DNA from: Holophagae bacterium
Lineage (GTDB): Bacteria; Acidobacteriota; Holophagae; Acanthopleuribacterales; Acanthopleuribacteraceae
NCBI GenBank assembly: GCA_029263455.1
Contig: JAJCXM010000004.1
Span: 1 to 64,000 of the forward strand
Reading direction: 5' to 3'
Length of the DNA: 64,000 nt
The notes beneath the pieces were generated by a model. It saw only the letters and a list, made by a program, of their open reading frames with translations, was not told the DNA's origin and searched no databases. A program made the translations under genes and the position numbers. Within the stretch, counting starts at the first letter, position 1; every line of letters starts with the position of its first letter. Positions 33,767-42,013 of this stretch are shown here, piece by piece.

Positions 33767-36580
33767 ATGATGAAAATTGGTTGGCTGCTGCTGTGTAGTT
33801 CCGGCTTACTGCAGGCGCAAAGCTGGCGTTGGGACAATCCGCGCCCCCAAGGCGAGACCCTTTACGGGCTACACGGCACTGCCGGTATTGTTGCAGCGAC
33901 GGGCGCGAATAGTGCCGCCGTGGCCCAGCTGGGTAGTTCAAGTTGGCGCAATTTCGATCTAGATTTTGGCGTCACTTTTGCCGACGTTTGGGCCAACCAT
34001 GAAACGGAAGTCTTTGCCGTTGCTGGTGATTTTCAGAATGGCGGAACCATCTTCTTTTATGATGGCGCTAATTGGACGCAAATGACCGAAAACGAATTCC
34101 GTTACTTTTCCTCTGTTTGGGGAACGTCGGCATCCAACGTATTTGCTGTTGGCCATTCACCGGCCATAGGTGGATTCACCATTCGTCGTTTTGATGGGGC
34201 AGACTGGAACCCGATGACCGCGCCGATCAACCCTAACGGCTTGTATGGTGTTTCCGGCTGGGGACCCGATGACGCTATAGCTGTTGGTGGTGACGGAATC
34301 TTGATTTATGACGGTGATGGCGACAACAACGGCATGCCTGACGAAATTTGGGAGGACGACACGCCAGGTTTTTTGACCAGCCCTTATTTCTTGTGGGACG
34401 TTTGGGCATCAGGAGGTGCGGAAGCCGTTGCGGTGGGTTGGGATAACTTGGGACAAGGCATGATCTTGCAGCGAGCCTCTGGCGTGTGGACGCAAGCGGA
34501 GATCCCAGATTCACCCAAACTACGGGCTGTGTGGGGTGCCGACCCCAACTTCATCTTCGCCGTCGGTGACAATGGTGTCATCTTCTTTTACGACGGCAAC
34601 TGGTCTCAATACGATTCAGGTACCCATCTCGACTTGTTCGGGATTTGGGGCCGCTCTGCCAGCGAAATTTACGCGGTCGGCGAAGAAGGCAGCCTGCTGC
34701 GTTTTGACGGAGAATTTTGGCGCTCTGTATTCCCAAGACCCGGAGCCCGTGAAAATCTAGGCGATGTGTGGGCCCTTGATGATCAAGCCTTCGTTAGCGC
34801 GCAGGGTTCAACCTCAGGGCTTTTTCGCTTTGACGGTCAAACTTGGATTAGTAATCGTAGAGCCACGACGACAGGTCCATTGTGGGCAGCGGACAGCGAG
34901 CATGTTTTTTCGGTAGCAAATAGCGGCAAAGCGCAAATGTTCAATGGTCAAGCTTGGTTGGAGATGAACACGCAAACCACCGTCAACTTAACTGATGTGT
35001 GGGGACAAAGTGAAACCAGCGTTTTTGCGGTGGGTAATTTTGGCGGCTCCACAGGAACGCTCTTATTTTACGACGGCAATGCCAGTTTGGATTGGCAGGT
35101 GTTAGACGACGATTTTGCTTCCAGCATCAACGCCATTTGGGGTGTAAGCCCCAATAATATGATCCTATCTGCGGGTGGGGTAAAGAAATTGTTCCAATGG
35201 GATGGAGCTAACATTACTGAAATCACGCCTGCTGGCATGGTGTATTACGCCAATATTTGGGGCCCAAGTGATGGCCATTATTTTGTGGCAGGCAGCGGCC
35301 CAATCATGCGCTACCTAGGTGGCTGGACAACGATGAATTCACCTAACATCTTATATCGACACATTTGGGGCACCTCGGGCTCGAACGTCTATGCTGTAGG
35401 TGATGATGGCTCGCTTTATCACTACAATGGCAATATGTCGGATACCTGGTCCGCTATTGATACTGGCGTAAGTGGTGGACTAAATGCCGGCGCCTCATTC
35501 AGCAATGGTGACGTGGTTTTGGTAGGACAAGCGGGCACCATCATTCGTTCTCAAGGAGTTCCTGCAAAACGCTTCGGAATGACAAATTGGATGCCACAAT
35601 CCATTCCTTCAGAGTCGACACCTTTTCTGTTTGGCAGCCATGCGCGCAGCTGGTCCGATATGGACGCAGTCGGCCAGAGCGCACTGCTTATGCACTCCAA
35701 TGGTTACCAGTGGATCAACGAGTTGGTCACCTTCGATACCGACATCACCTTTCGCTGGATCGAAGGTTTTGATGACGGCAGCAAAATAATCGTTGGCGGA
35801 AAGGGATCAGAAGGCAGTAGCACTTATGGGCGCGCATTCCGATTCGACGGCTCCGTCTGGGAGCAAATGAACATCATCGTGCCCAGTCCTATGTTACTGG
35901 GCGCACATGCCACAGGCCCCAATGATGTGGTGGCTGTTGGTTGGCTGGGCAATATTCGTCATTATGATGGCAATCTAAGCCTAGATTGGTCGCAAATCAC
36001 CACAGATACCACAAAAAAACTCTACGCCGTGGTAAGCGACGGTGCAGGCGGATTGGCAGTTGGCGAGAACGGAACTGTGGTTACTTTCAACCTTGTTTCT
36101 GGAACCGCATCGACCATCGCCGGTGCAGATGTTTTGTCTTCGGTCACACAAATCAATAGTGAGTATTTTGTTGGTGGTCGCACGTCGGGCGATTTGGACG
36201 GCATTATCTATCGTGGTGGTCCGGGCAATTGGACAGCCATGACCTTTGACACCAGTCGCTCAACCATCTCTCTGTTCAGGTCGATCTGGGGTGACACGGC
36301 CGGCAACCTTTGGGCCGTCGAGGGACAAGTGAGTGATAGTTCAGGTGGCGGCGATATTTACCATTACGATGGCAATGCCAGCAATATGTGGGTCAAACAA
36401 CCGTCTCCGACCACAAAATCCTTACGTTCTATCCAAAATGTAGGCACGGATCCAGACCATCTTATAGTCGTCGGCGGTGACGGGCTGGTTCTCAAAAAGG
36501 ACCAAGTCCTTGAGTATTTTGACGCTTTGGCTACGTGGCCTCAGACTTCGGTTTTGGACCTTATTTTGAACTTACCTTAG
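33767..36580 (+). CDS. Large secreted beta-propeller repeat protein
   Basis: A 937-residue exported protein with a signal peptide MMKIGWLLLCSSGLLQA. Nearly all of the mature chain is built from about 18-20 repeats of 40-50 residues following (I/V)WG-x5-(I/V)(F/Y)AVG-x2-G-x4-(F/Y)DG-x2-W, for example VWGTSASNVFAVG, IWGRSASEIYAVGEEG and IWGTSGSNVYAVGDDG. The pattern predicts two or more tandem beta-propellers. It is common in Myxococcota and Acidobacteriota surface proteins of unknown function, probably adhesive or ligand-binding. The C-terminus WPQTSVLDLILNLP resembles the dockerin-like tail at 16321. There is no catalytic motif. Confidence 0.8.
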   Translation: MMKIGWLLLCSSGLLQAQSWRWDNPRPQGETLYGLHGTAGIVAATGANSAAVAQLGSSSWRNFDLDFGVTFADVWANHETEVFAVAGDFQNGGTIFFYDGANWTQMTENEFRYFSSVWGTSASNVFAVGHSPAIGGFTIRRFDGADWNPMTAPINPNGLYGVSGWGPDDAIAVGGDGILIYDGDGDNNGMPDEIWEDDTPGFLTSPYFLWDVWASGGAEAVAVGWDNLGQGMILQRASGVWTQAEIPDSPKLRAVWGADPNFIFAVGDNGVIFFYDGNWSQYDSGTHLDLFGIWGRSASEIYAVGEEGSLLRFDGEFWRSVFPRPGARENLGDVWALDDQAFVSAQGSTSGLFRFDGQTWISNRRATTTGPLWAADSEHVFSVANSGKAQMFNGQAWLEMNTQTTVNLTDVWGQSETSVFAVGNFGGSTGTLLFYDGNASLDWQVLDDDFASSINAIWGVSPNNMILSAGGVKKLFQWDGANITEITPAGMVYYANIWGPSDGHYFVAGSGPIMRYLGGWTTMNSPNILYRHIWGTSGSNVYAVGDDGSLYHYNGNMSDTWSAIDTGVSGGLNAGASFSNGDVVLVGQAGTIIRSQGVPAKRFGMTNWMPQSIPSESTPFLFGSHARSWSDMDAVGQSALLMHSNGYQWINELVTFDTDITFRWIEGFDDGSKIIVGGKGSEGSSTYGRAFRFDGSVWEQMNIIVPSPMLLGAHATGPNDVVAVGWLGNIRHYDGNLSLDWSQITTDTTKKLYAVVSDGAGGLAVGENGTVVTFNLVSGTASTIAGADVLSSVTQINSEYFVGGRTSGDLDGIIYRGGPGNWTAMTFDTSRSTISLFRSIWGDTAGNLWAVEGQVSDSSGGGDIYHYDGNASNMWVKQPSPTTKSLRSIQNVGTDPDHLIVVGGDGLVLKKDQVLEYFDALATWPQTSVLDLILNLP

Positions 36581-36685
36581 CTGTTGACATCACAAACGTT
36601 CAGCACGGGTGAGTGACTGATTTATATAGCAATAGGTGAACGATGAGGAACAGCAAGACGTTTGAATCGCAAATCCATTTGCAAA

Positions 36686-36843
36686 GGAGAGCGGACATTC
36701 TTGTCCGCTTTCTTAATCATGGCGGGTTGGAAAACCCACCCTCCTTTACATAGGAGAGTGGACATTCCTGTCCGCTTTCTTAATCATGGCGGGTTGGAAA
36801 ACCCACCCTCCTTTACACAGGAGAGTGGACATTCTTGTCCGCC
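36686..36843. repeat. REP palindrome array, left
   Basis: Two 59-bp units (36686-36744 and 36753-36811) and a truncated third (36820-36843) are spaced by 8 bp. Each full unit holds two hairpins, GCGGACA...TGTCCGC and GGGTT...AACCC, and is bounded by GGAGAG and CTCC. This is the form of a REP/BIME array beside a REP-associated transposase. Confidence 0.85.
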
Positions 36844-36863
36844 TTTTCCCCCGATCACTCGGG

Positions 36864-37461
36864 TTAGAAGCCCTCCAGTATGAATTGCCCTTTACACAAT
36901 CTCGCCTTGGTAGGGTTCTCCCGTATATACTCCGCCACCTTGAAATAATGCCTCTCATTGCGGATTAAGCGATCCCAATATTCATCTTGCCAAAGTGGAC
37001 CTGAGTGCCCGATACGTTGATTGATCTTTCGAGCCATAAATCCCTTCCATGACTTCATGATCTGGGGCAAGCAGTTGTTGGCCAGAGGACGGAACAACAC
37101 ATGTACATGATTCGGCATAACCACAAAACAAGCCAACTGATAGCGTATTCCGTCAAAGTGGTGTAAGACGTCGGCAACTATCTTTGAATTCGCTGGGTCC
37201 TACGCATGAGCCGCTGCCCTGATCCAGCCAATCGTCAATCTGCTTGGAAAAGAGGTCATGATACTCGGCTTCTGCCTCCTCGTTCCAAGGTTTCGGGTGG
37301 TGCATGACCCAGCTCGTCCGCTCTTTTCTCCATTGATCAAGCTTCGCTTTTGGAAGAGAGTCTCCAAGTCGCCATGTCACGAATACCCATACTTCACCCT
37401 ATTGCCAATGAGGGAGATGGTGGATCGTCGTGTTGATTTTTCCTTTCGGCTCAAAAAATGA
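36864..37461 (-). pseudogene. REP-associated tyrosine transposase (RAYT), decayed
   Basis: Translated in pieces, this covers a full RAYT of about 200 residues. The N-terminal LPHWQ(stop)GEVWVFVTWRLGDSLP leads to HPKPWNEEAEAEYHDLF, DVLHHFDGIRYQLACF, the HUH-type VVMPNHVHVL and the catalytic-Tyr region YFKVAEYIRENP. Three lesions are visible: no start codon before the SFFEPKG segment, a TAG at 37399-37401 within the LPHWQQG motif, and a one-base frameshift near 37170-37185. Inverted REP units flank it on both sides, so it once mobilised or maintained them. It is almost certainly inactive now. Confidence 0.85.
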
Positions 37462-37481
37462 CTGCGAGGTTTTCAATTCGC

Positions 37482-37518
37482 CATGATCTGAAAGGCGGAC
37501 AGGAATGTCCGCTCTCCT
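37482..37518. repeat. REP palindrome, right, inverted
   Basis: A single partial unit containing GCGGACAGGAATGTCCGC, in reverse orientation to the left array and ending in CTCTCC. With the left array it brackets the RAYT pseudogene. Confidence 0.8.
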
Positions 37519-37615
37519 CTTTTGTGTTCTTTCCCGGTTGCGAGCTTGATCGTCATGGTGTTCGGAAGGTAAAGACATTGTCGACTCTGAAATTTGATAA
37601 ACCTGCACAAGGCAC

Positions 37616-40594
37616 TCAGTTGAGAGCCAGTTCTCGTTGGGTCTCAAATCGGTTTAGGTTAGTCTTGATACGGTCTGCAAATGGATGGCTTGTGCTTGCC
37701 AGTCCATCCAACGCAGCTAATAACGCTTCGCGAGCCTCTTGCTTGCGGCCCTGATCAAACCAAACCATGGCAAGGTAATTGAGCGCCAGGGCGGTACGCG
37801 CGTGGCCCGGCTGAAAGTACAAATCCGCATGGTTGAGCGCTATACGTGCAAGCGATTCGGCTTCGTCTAACTGACCGCTTAGGCGAAGCACATCGACCAA
37901 ATTAATTTCGGTACAGATCGTATAAAAATGGGTTGGTCCTGTACCCAGCCGGTGAGCCTGCAGACAATCTTTAAACAGTTGTTCCGATTGCGCGAACTCA
38001 CCTTGTTCTTTTAAGCCCATGGCTAAATTGTTCATCGCCACCAAGACACCCGGATCGGATTCATATTCACAGAGTAATTGATCTAGGACCTCGCTTTTGA
38101 TGAGTACAGCTTGATCAATAGACCCTTCATTCTGGAGCACAGTCGCCAGATTCGCCATTGAACGAATGACGCGTCGATCTGTTGGCCCATACAACTCCCT
38201 TTTCACTAGTAAAGTCTTTTCAATTTGACGGCGTGCTTCCCCGGTACGTCCCAAATCGAGCAAAAACGAAGCCACCTGATCCATGGCAAGAATCGTATAT
38301 GGGTGCAGTTTTCCAACCACTTCGGATTGCAAACGTTCGGTGTTTTTGGCCACTTCCAATGCTTCTTCGAAGCGGCCCGCATGTCTCAGAATATTGGCAT
38401 ACAAGCTTTGACAAGCCAGTGAACCTGGATGTCTTTCACCCAAAATTTCGCGCTTAGCCTGCAAACACGAAGTCACCAGTAATAGGGCATCTTGATTGCG
38501 GTCCATCAGATCGAAAAGACGAGCCAGATTCTGTTCTGCAGCCAACGTTTTTGGATGCCTTAAGCCGTACACATTGCGATGTGCTTCGACGGCTTGTGAC
38601 AGATACTTGTCGGCTTCAACAAGTTGGTTCTGGTTCATAAGTTCTGCCCCGAGGTTAACCGAGGCAGAAAGCGTCAAAGGACTATTCGCACCCAGGACAT
38701 CTGACTTCAACTGAAACGCTTCGCGAAGGTGACGCAAGCCTTGTTCTTCGTGTCCGGCTCGTGTCTCGTATCTACCCAAGTTTTCAAGGGCGCCCATGAA
38801 TCCCTGATCTCTTTCGCCAAATTCTGAACGTAGCGCGTTCGCGATAGGATCGAGCATGGCGCGAGCCTCGTCGTAGCGACCCTGCTCCCCAACAAGGACA
38901 GCTAGCAGCTGGCGAGCCATCATGGTGTCATGATGGTCGGCACCATTCGCTTTAACTCGCTTCGATATCAATTCCTGGGCACGAAGCTCGGCCTGCTTTG
39001 TTTTTCCGAGTCGCAGCTCGATAATCGCCAGGACTTGTTCTGAGAATAGTGTGTCTTCATGACTTGAACCCAAGATACGCGCTTGGATAGCAAGTGCTTG
39101 AGTGACCAACTTATTGGCGTCTGAATACAGGCCTAAATTTTCGTAAGATTCACCGACGATAGATAAAATTTTGGCCTTGGTTTGCGAATCAGGTTCGAGT
39201 TCAAGTTCCGAGGAGAAAGCGCTTAAAACCTCCGCGAATCGCACGTCACTTCCTGCCTGATCCGGATCCGATGAGTGCAAGAGCTTAGTCAGTTGAGCCG
39301 TAACAGCTTGGTATCGATCACGTTCCATACGGATCTTAATTGACTGATCCCATGAAACGATCAGAAAGCCAATGACTAATACAGCAACCGCGGTAGCGGT
39401 GGCAACGCCAGCCCAATGACGACGCACAAATTTACCTGTTCGATAGACCCACGAATCGCCGCGAACCGATATCGGGCGACCGTTCATGACACACGAAAGG
39501 TCCTGTCTAAATGCCTCCGCTGTGGCGTAACGGCGTGCCACTTCAGGATGCAATGCTTTAAGCACCAAACAGTCCAAATCGCCTTTCAGTTGCGAACGGA
39601 AACGCTTGGAGCCAGGACCCGAATCAACCGCAGCCTCCAAACTGCTGGGCCGAGCGGCAAACCGGTGCCCCATCACAACTGGCGGCAAACCCATTCGCGT
39701 CACAGGGAAAGGTCGTTGTTGCGTCAGCAGTTCAAATAGCAGGATGCCTAAACCATAAACATCCGATGCAGTCGTCAACTCTAATCCCAACAATTGTTCG
39801 GGGCTGGCGTATCCGGGTGAGAACATCTGCATACCGGTCTGTGTTGATGGGGCGTCGTCTTGCAGAAACTTTGCAATCCCAAAATCCAATAACTTGACCT
39901 GTCCATCATGGTTTACAAGCACATTGGATGGTTTGAGGTCGCGGTGTAAGACCAAATTGCGATGCGCGTATTGAACGGCTTCAAGCACCTGTTCAAATAG
40001 ATTTAGACGGGCTTTCAAGTCCAATTCCTGTTCGTTACAGAATTGGTCAATGGGAACGCCCCGCACCAGCTCCATCACTAAATAGGATGAGCCTGCTTCA
40101 TCAACGCCACTGTCCATAAGACGTGCAATATGTGGGTGCTCTAGACCAGCTTGTAAGCGGCACTCGCGACGAAAACGCGCTTCATCGACTGGGTCAGGGA
40201 CCGCCCAGCGAATAATTTTGATGGCCACCTGTTTGTCAAAGGCACCATCGGCCCGTTCAGCGAGATAAACAGTACCCATGCCACCCCGACCTAAGGTGTG
40301 CAATAACCGATAGGATCCGATAAATCGCTCTTTTTTGTCAGATAGTTCGGTTTCATTTGTACAGGACCGGATCGGTCCAGCTGTGGTCGGGACCGCTTCG
40401 GCTGCCGTGGACCGCAGCTCATCAAAATAACCGTCAGCCTTCTCCTGATCCTCCAACAGTCGCGCAACATCACCGGCAAGTTCCGGCTGAGTCCGCGCCA
40501 GGCGTGCTAAGAACAGCGGACGTTTGTGTTCAGCGAGTTCCAATACATGCTGGTAGGTCGCATCTATCTCGCGAAGTCGCTCTAAATTCATCAT
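37616..40594 (-). CDS. Membrane Ser/Thr protein kinase with periplasmic TPR domain, second copy
   Basis: A 992-residue protein with the same plan as 10718-13486. A helical N-terminal segment (about 1-85) precedes the kinase domain (about 93-370): GRGGMGTVYLA, VAIKIIRW, HRDLKPSN, DFGIAKF and SPGYASPEQL. A transmembrane helix follows (about 395-417, GVATATAVAVLVIGFLIVSW), then about 560 residues of TPR repeats facing the periplasm. ATG 40594 follows AGAGGAAACA. It lies 28 bp downstream of an ECF sigma gene on the same strand, so the two are co-transcribed and the kinase likely gates the sigma factor. Divergent position to the lanthipeptide cluster suggests, but does not prove, control of it. 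Confidence 0.93.
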   Translation of the reverse strand: MMNLERLREIDATYQHVLELAEHKRPLFLARLARTQPELAGDVARLLEDQEKADGYFDELRSTAAEAVPTTAGPIRSCTNETELSDKKERFIGSYRLLHTLGRGGMGTVYLAERADGAFDKQVAIKIIRWAVPDPVDEARFRRECRLQAGLEHPHIARLMDSGVDEAGSSYLVMELVRGVPIDQFCNEQELDLKARLNLFEQVLEAVQYAHRNLVLHRDLKPSNVLVNHDGQVKLLDFGIAKFLQDDAPSTQTGMQMFSPGYASPEQLLGLELTTASDVYGLGILLFELLTQQRPFPVTRMGLPPVVMGHRFAARPSSLEAAVDSGPGSKRFRSQLKGDLDCLVLKALHPEVARRYATAEAFRQDLSCVMNGRPISVRGDSWVYRTGKFVRRHWAGVATATAVAVLVIGFLIVSWDQSIKIRMERDRYQAVTAQLTKLLHSSDPDQAGSDVRFAEVLSAFSSELELEPDSQTKAKILSIVGESYENLGLYSDANKLVTQALAIQARILGSSHEDTLFSEQVLAIIELRLGKTKQAELRAQELISKRVKANGADHHDTMMARQLLAVLVGEQGRYDEARAMLDPIANALRSEFGERDQGFMGALENLGRYETRAGHEEQGLRHLREAFQLKSDVLGANSPLTLSASVNLGAELMNQNQLVEADKYLSQAVEAHRNVYGLRHPKTLAAEQNLARLFDLMDRNQDALLLVTSCLQAKREILGERHPGSLACQSLYANILRHAGRFEEALEVAKNTERLQSEVVGKLHPYTILAMDQVASFLLDLGRTGEARRQIEKTLLVKRELYGPTDRRVIRSMANLATVLQNEGSIDQAVLIKSEVLDQLLCEYESDPGVLVAMNNLAMGLKEQGEFAQSEQLFKDCLQAHRLGTGPTHFYTICTEINLVDVLRLSGQLDEAESLARIALNHADLYFQPGHARTALALNYLAMVWFDQGRKQEAREALLAALDGLASTSHPFADRIKTNLNRFETQRELALN

Positions 40595-40622
40595 TGTTTC
40601 CTCTTAAATGAACCGTCCACCA

Positions 40623-41129
40623 TCATGTCAACATGGCATGTAAATAGGACTTGGCGCGAGTCCAGTCTCTTTCGACCGTTCTCAGAGAAACCCCCATCAA
40701 TTCCGCCGTCTCGTTGTTCGATAAGCCTCCATAAAATCGACATTCCACCAGTTGCACAAGTCGTGGGTCCATCTCTCCCAAAGACTTGAGTGCTTCGTCA
40801 ACTGCCAATAGGTCCGTATTGAAGACGGATCCTGGAATCACGGGCGACTTATCCATCTGACGCTTTTGCGCCACCTTGCGGCGAGCGTAATCGACTAACA
40901 CTTGTCGCATGGCCCTACAAGAAAGCGCCATGAGGTGATTGCGGTCAGATACATTCAAGTCCTGGCCCTTGACGAGCTTGATATATACCTCGTTGACCAA
41001 AGCCGTGGTCGACAATGTGTGACTTCTGCAACCGTACAGTTTCCGGTGTGCCAATCTCTTCAGCTCCTGATAGATCTCGTCCCAGGTCCGTTCTGAGACC
41101 GGGCCTAAGACAGGCTGGATCGCGTTCAT
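40623..41129 (-). CDS. ECF-type sigma-70 factor, kinase-linked
   Basis: A 168-residue sigma factor of the same group as 14858-15427. Region 2 has HTLSTTALVNEVYIKLVKG and MRQVLVDYARRKVAQKR. Region 4 has LSNNETAELMGVSLRTVERDWTRAKSYL. I prefer ATG 41129 over the upstream start at 41183 because GGGAC precedes it and homologous proteins start near this point. It is followed at 28 bp by the kinase-TPR gene and has no anti-sigma gene. The upstream region of about 400 bp is shared with the lanthipeptide precursor gene. Confidence 0.88.
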   Translation of the reverse strand: MNAIQPVLGPVSERTWDEIYQELKRLAHRKLYGCRSHTLSTTALVNEVYIKLVKGQDLNVSDRNHLMALSCRAMRQVLVDYARRKVAQKRQMDKSPVIPGSVFNTDLLAVDEALKSLGEMDPRLVQLVECRFYGGLSNNETAELMGVSLRTVERDWTRAKSYLHAMLT

Positions 41130-41536
41130 GATTTGTCCCGCATTGTAATTGTGTTGGTGGAGGCAACCAATATAACCCAACACCCATGCGAGTGCAAATT
41201 CAGTCGAAATATCGATTGAATCGACCTATTTCGAAAAAAATGGACGTCAAACTAAAAATGTTTGGCGGCTATCCGCCTTGGTTTGCGTTGACCTCTCTAC
41301 ACAGACCCCAGTTACGAGTCAACCTCGCCATCTCAGTCATTGAGTGTGCCGTTCAGGTTGGTGTGTGTTCGGTACGGTCAACCCGTGTTGGTTCGTGGAG
41401 AAGCGACTTAATACCGAGCTTACGCCTCACCTTAGCGACACTTCAGGATCTGCCTGATCGCTGTTGTCACGTTGCAGGGTCTAAGGGGGAGTTTGGATCC
41501 TATCCACTCCGACAACCAATCCAATAAGGAGAAAAA
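41130..41536. other. Shared promoter region, sigma factor / lanthipeptide precursor
   Basis: About 407 bp between divergent genes. It contains a small hairpin GGCGG-CTAT-CCGCC (41264-41277). A plus-strand ORF here has low-complexity translation and no ribosome-binding site, so I do not call it. The AAGGAG at about 41527 belongs to the precursor gene. Confidence 0.45.
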
Positions 41537-41803
41537 ATGAAAAAGGACATTCTTAGAGCATGGAAAGACGAAGCCTACCGCGAAACAGCTGGTGATGTTC
41601 CTGAAAACCCAGCAGGTCTTCAGGAACTTACTCGTGAAGAAGCGGAGCAGGTGAATGCGGCCGGTGGCTTCCTAAGTCGATCGGGCTGTTTGACAAAACC
41701 TTGGATATGTACCGGTAACTGTACGCCACTGTGTGCGTCATCACAGTGCTGGTCAGCCAACCACACAGTCTGTGACTGTGTCTATTCTGCCGTGGCCTGT
41801 TAG
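41537..41803 (+). CDS. lanA: Class II lanthipeptide precursor, mersacidin/lichenicidin-type leader
   Basis: An 88-residue precursor. The leader (residues 1-44) begins MKKDILRAWKDEAYRE and continues PENPAGLQEL, matching the mersacidin/lichenicidin-type leader pattern. It ends in Gly43-Gly44, the double-glycine site cut by C39 peptidases. The 44-residue core has 8 Cys and 10 Ser/Thr (motifs SGCLT, CTGNC, CTPLC, ASSQC, TVCDC, and a terminal Cys), enough for up to eight lanthionine-type rings. A strong ribosome-binding site (AAGGAG) precedes ATG 41537. A hairpin follows, then LanM and the export genes. A role as antimicrobial or signal is not decided by sequence. Confidence 0.93.
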   Translation: MKKDILRAWKDEAYRETAGDVPENPAGLQELTREEAEQVNAAGGFLSRSGCLTKPWICTGNCTPLCASSQCWSANHTVCDCVYSAVAC

Positions 41804-41824
41804 TCGGAGTTCAGTGCATGGGTA

Positions 41825-41850
41825 GGACGAGAGGTGGAGGCCTCTCGTCC
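41825..41850 (+). terminator. Attenuator-like hairpin between precursor and LanM
   Basis: Perfect 10-bp GC-rich arms GGACGAGAGG and CCTCTCGTCC surround a TGGAGG loop, 21 bp after the precursor stop. No long U-tract follows, so it may be a partial terminator or a 3' stabiliser that raises precursor over enzyme expression. Confidence 0.65.
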
Positions 41851-42013
41851 GGTCCCTTCCTTAAAAAACCAGACAGTTCTTCAAAAATGAGACTTAACCA
41901 TTCTAATACGCGCGAGCGTCGTAAACCTGCGATCGCGCACAAAAAATACACATCATTGGTCCATAACCTCATTGATATATGACCCGAAATGAACAACCAG
42001 GAGCCCACGAACC

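Noticed and set aside
36686-36843. Regular 67-bp periodicity suggesting a CRISPR array
   Set aside because: The repeat unit is 59 bp with internal palindromes and 8-bp near-identical spacers, and it lies beside a RAYT remnant. This is a REP array.
41186-41527. Plus-strand ORF upstream of the lanthipeptide precursor
   Set aside because: No ribosome-binding site, atypical composition, and it occupies the divergent promoter region.
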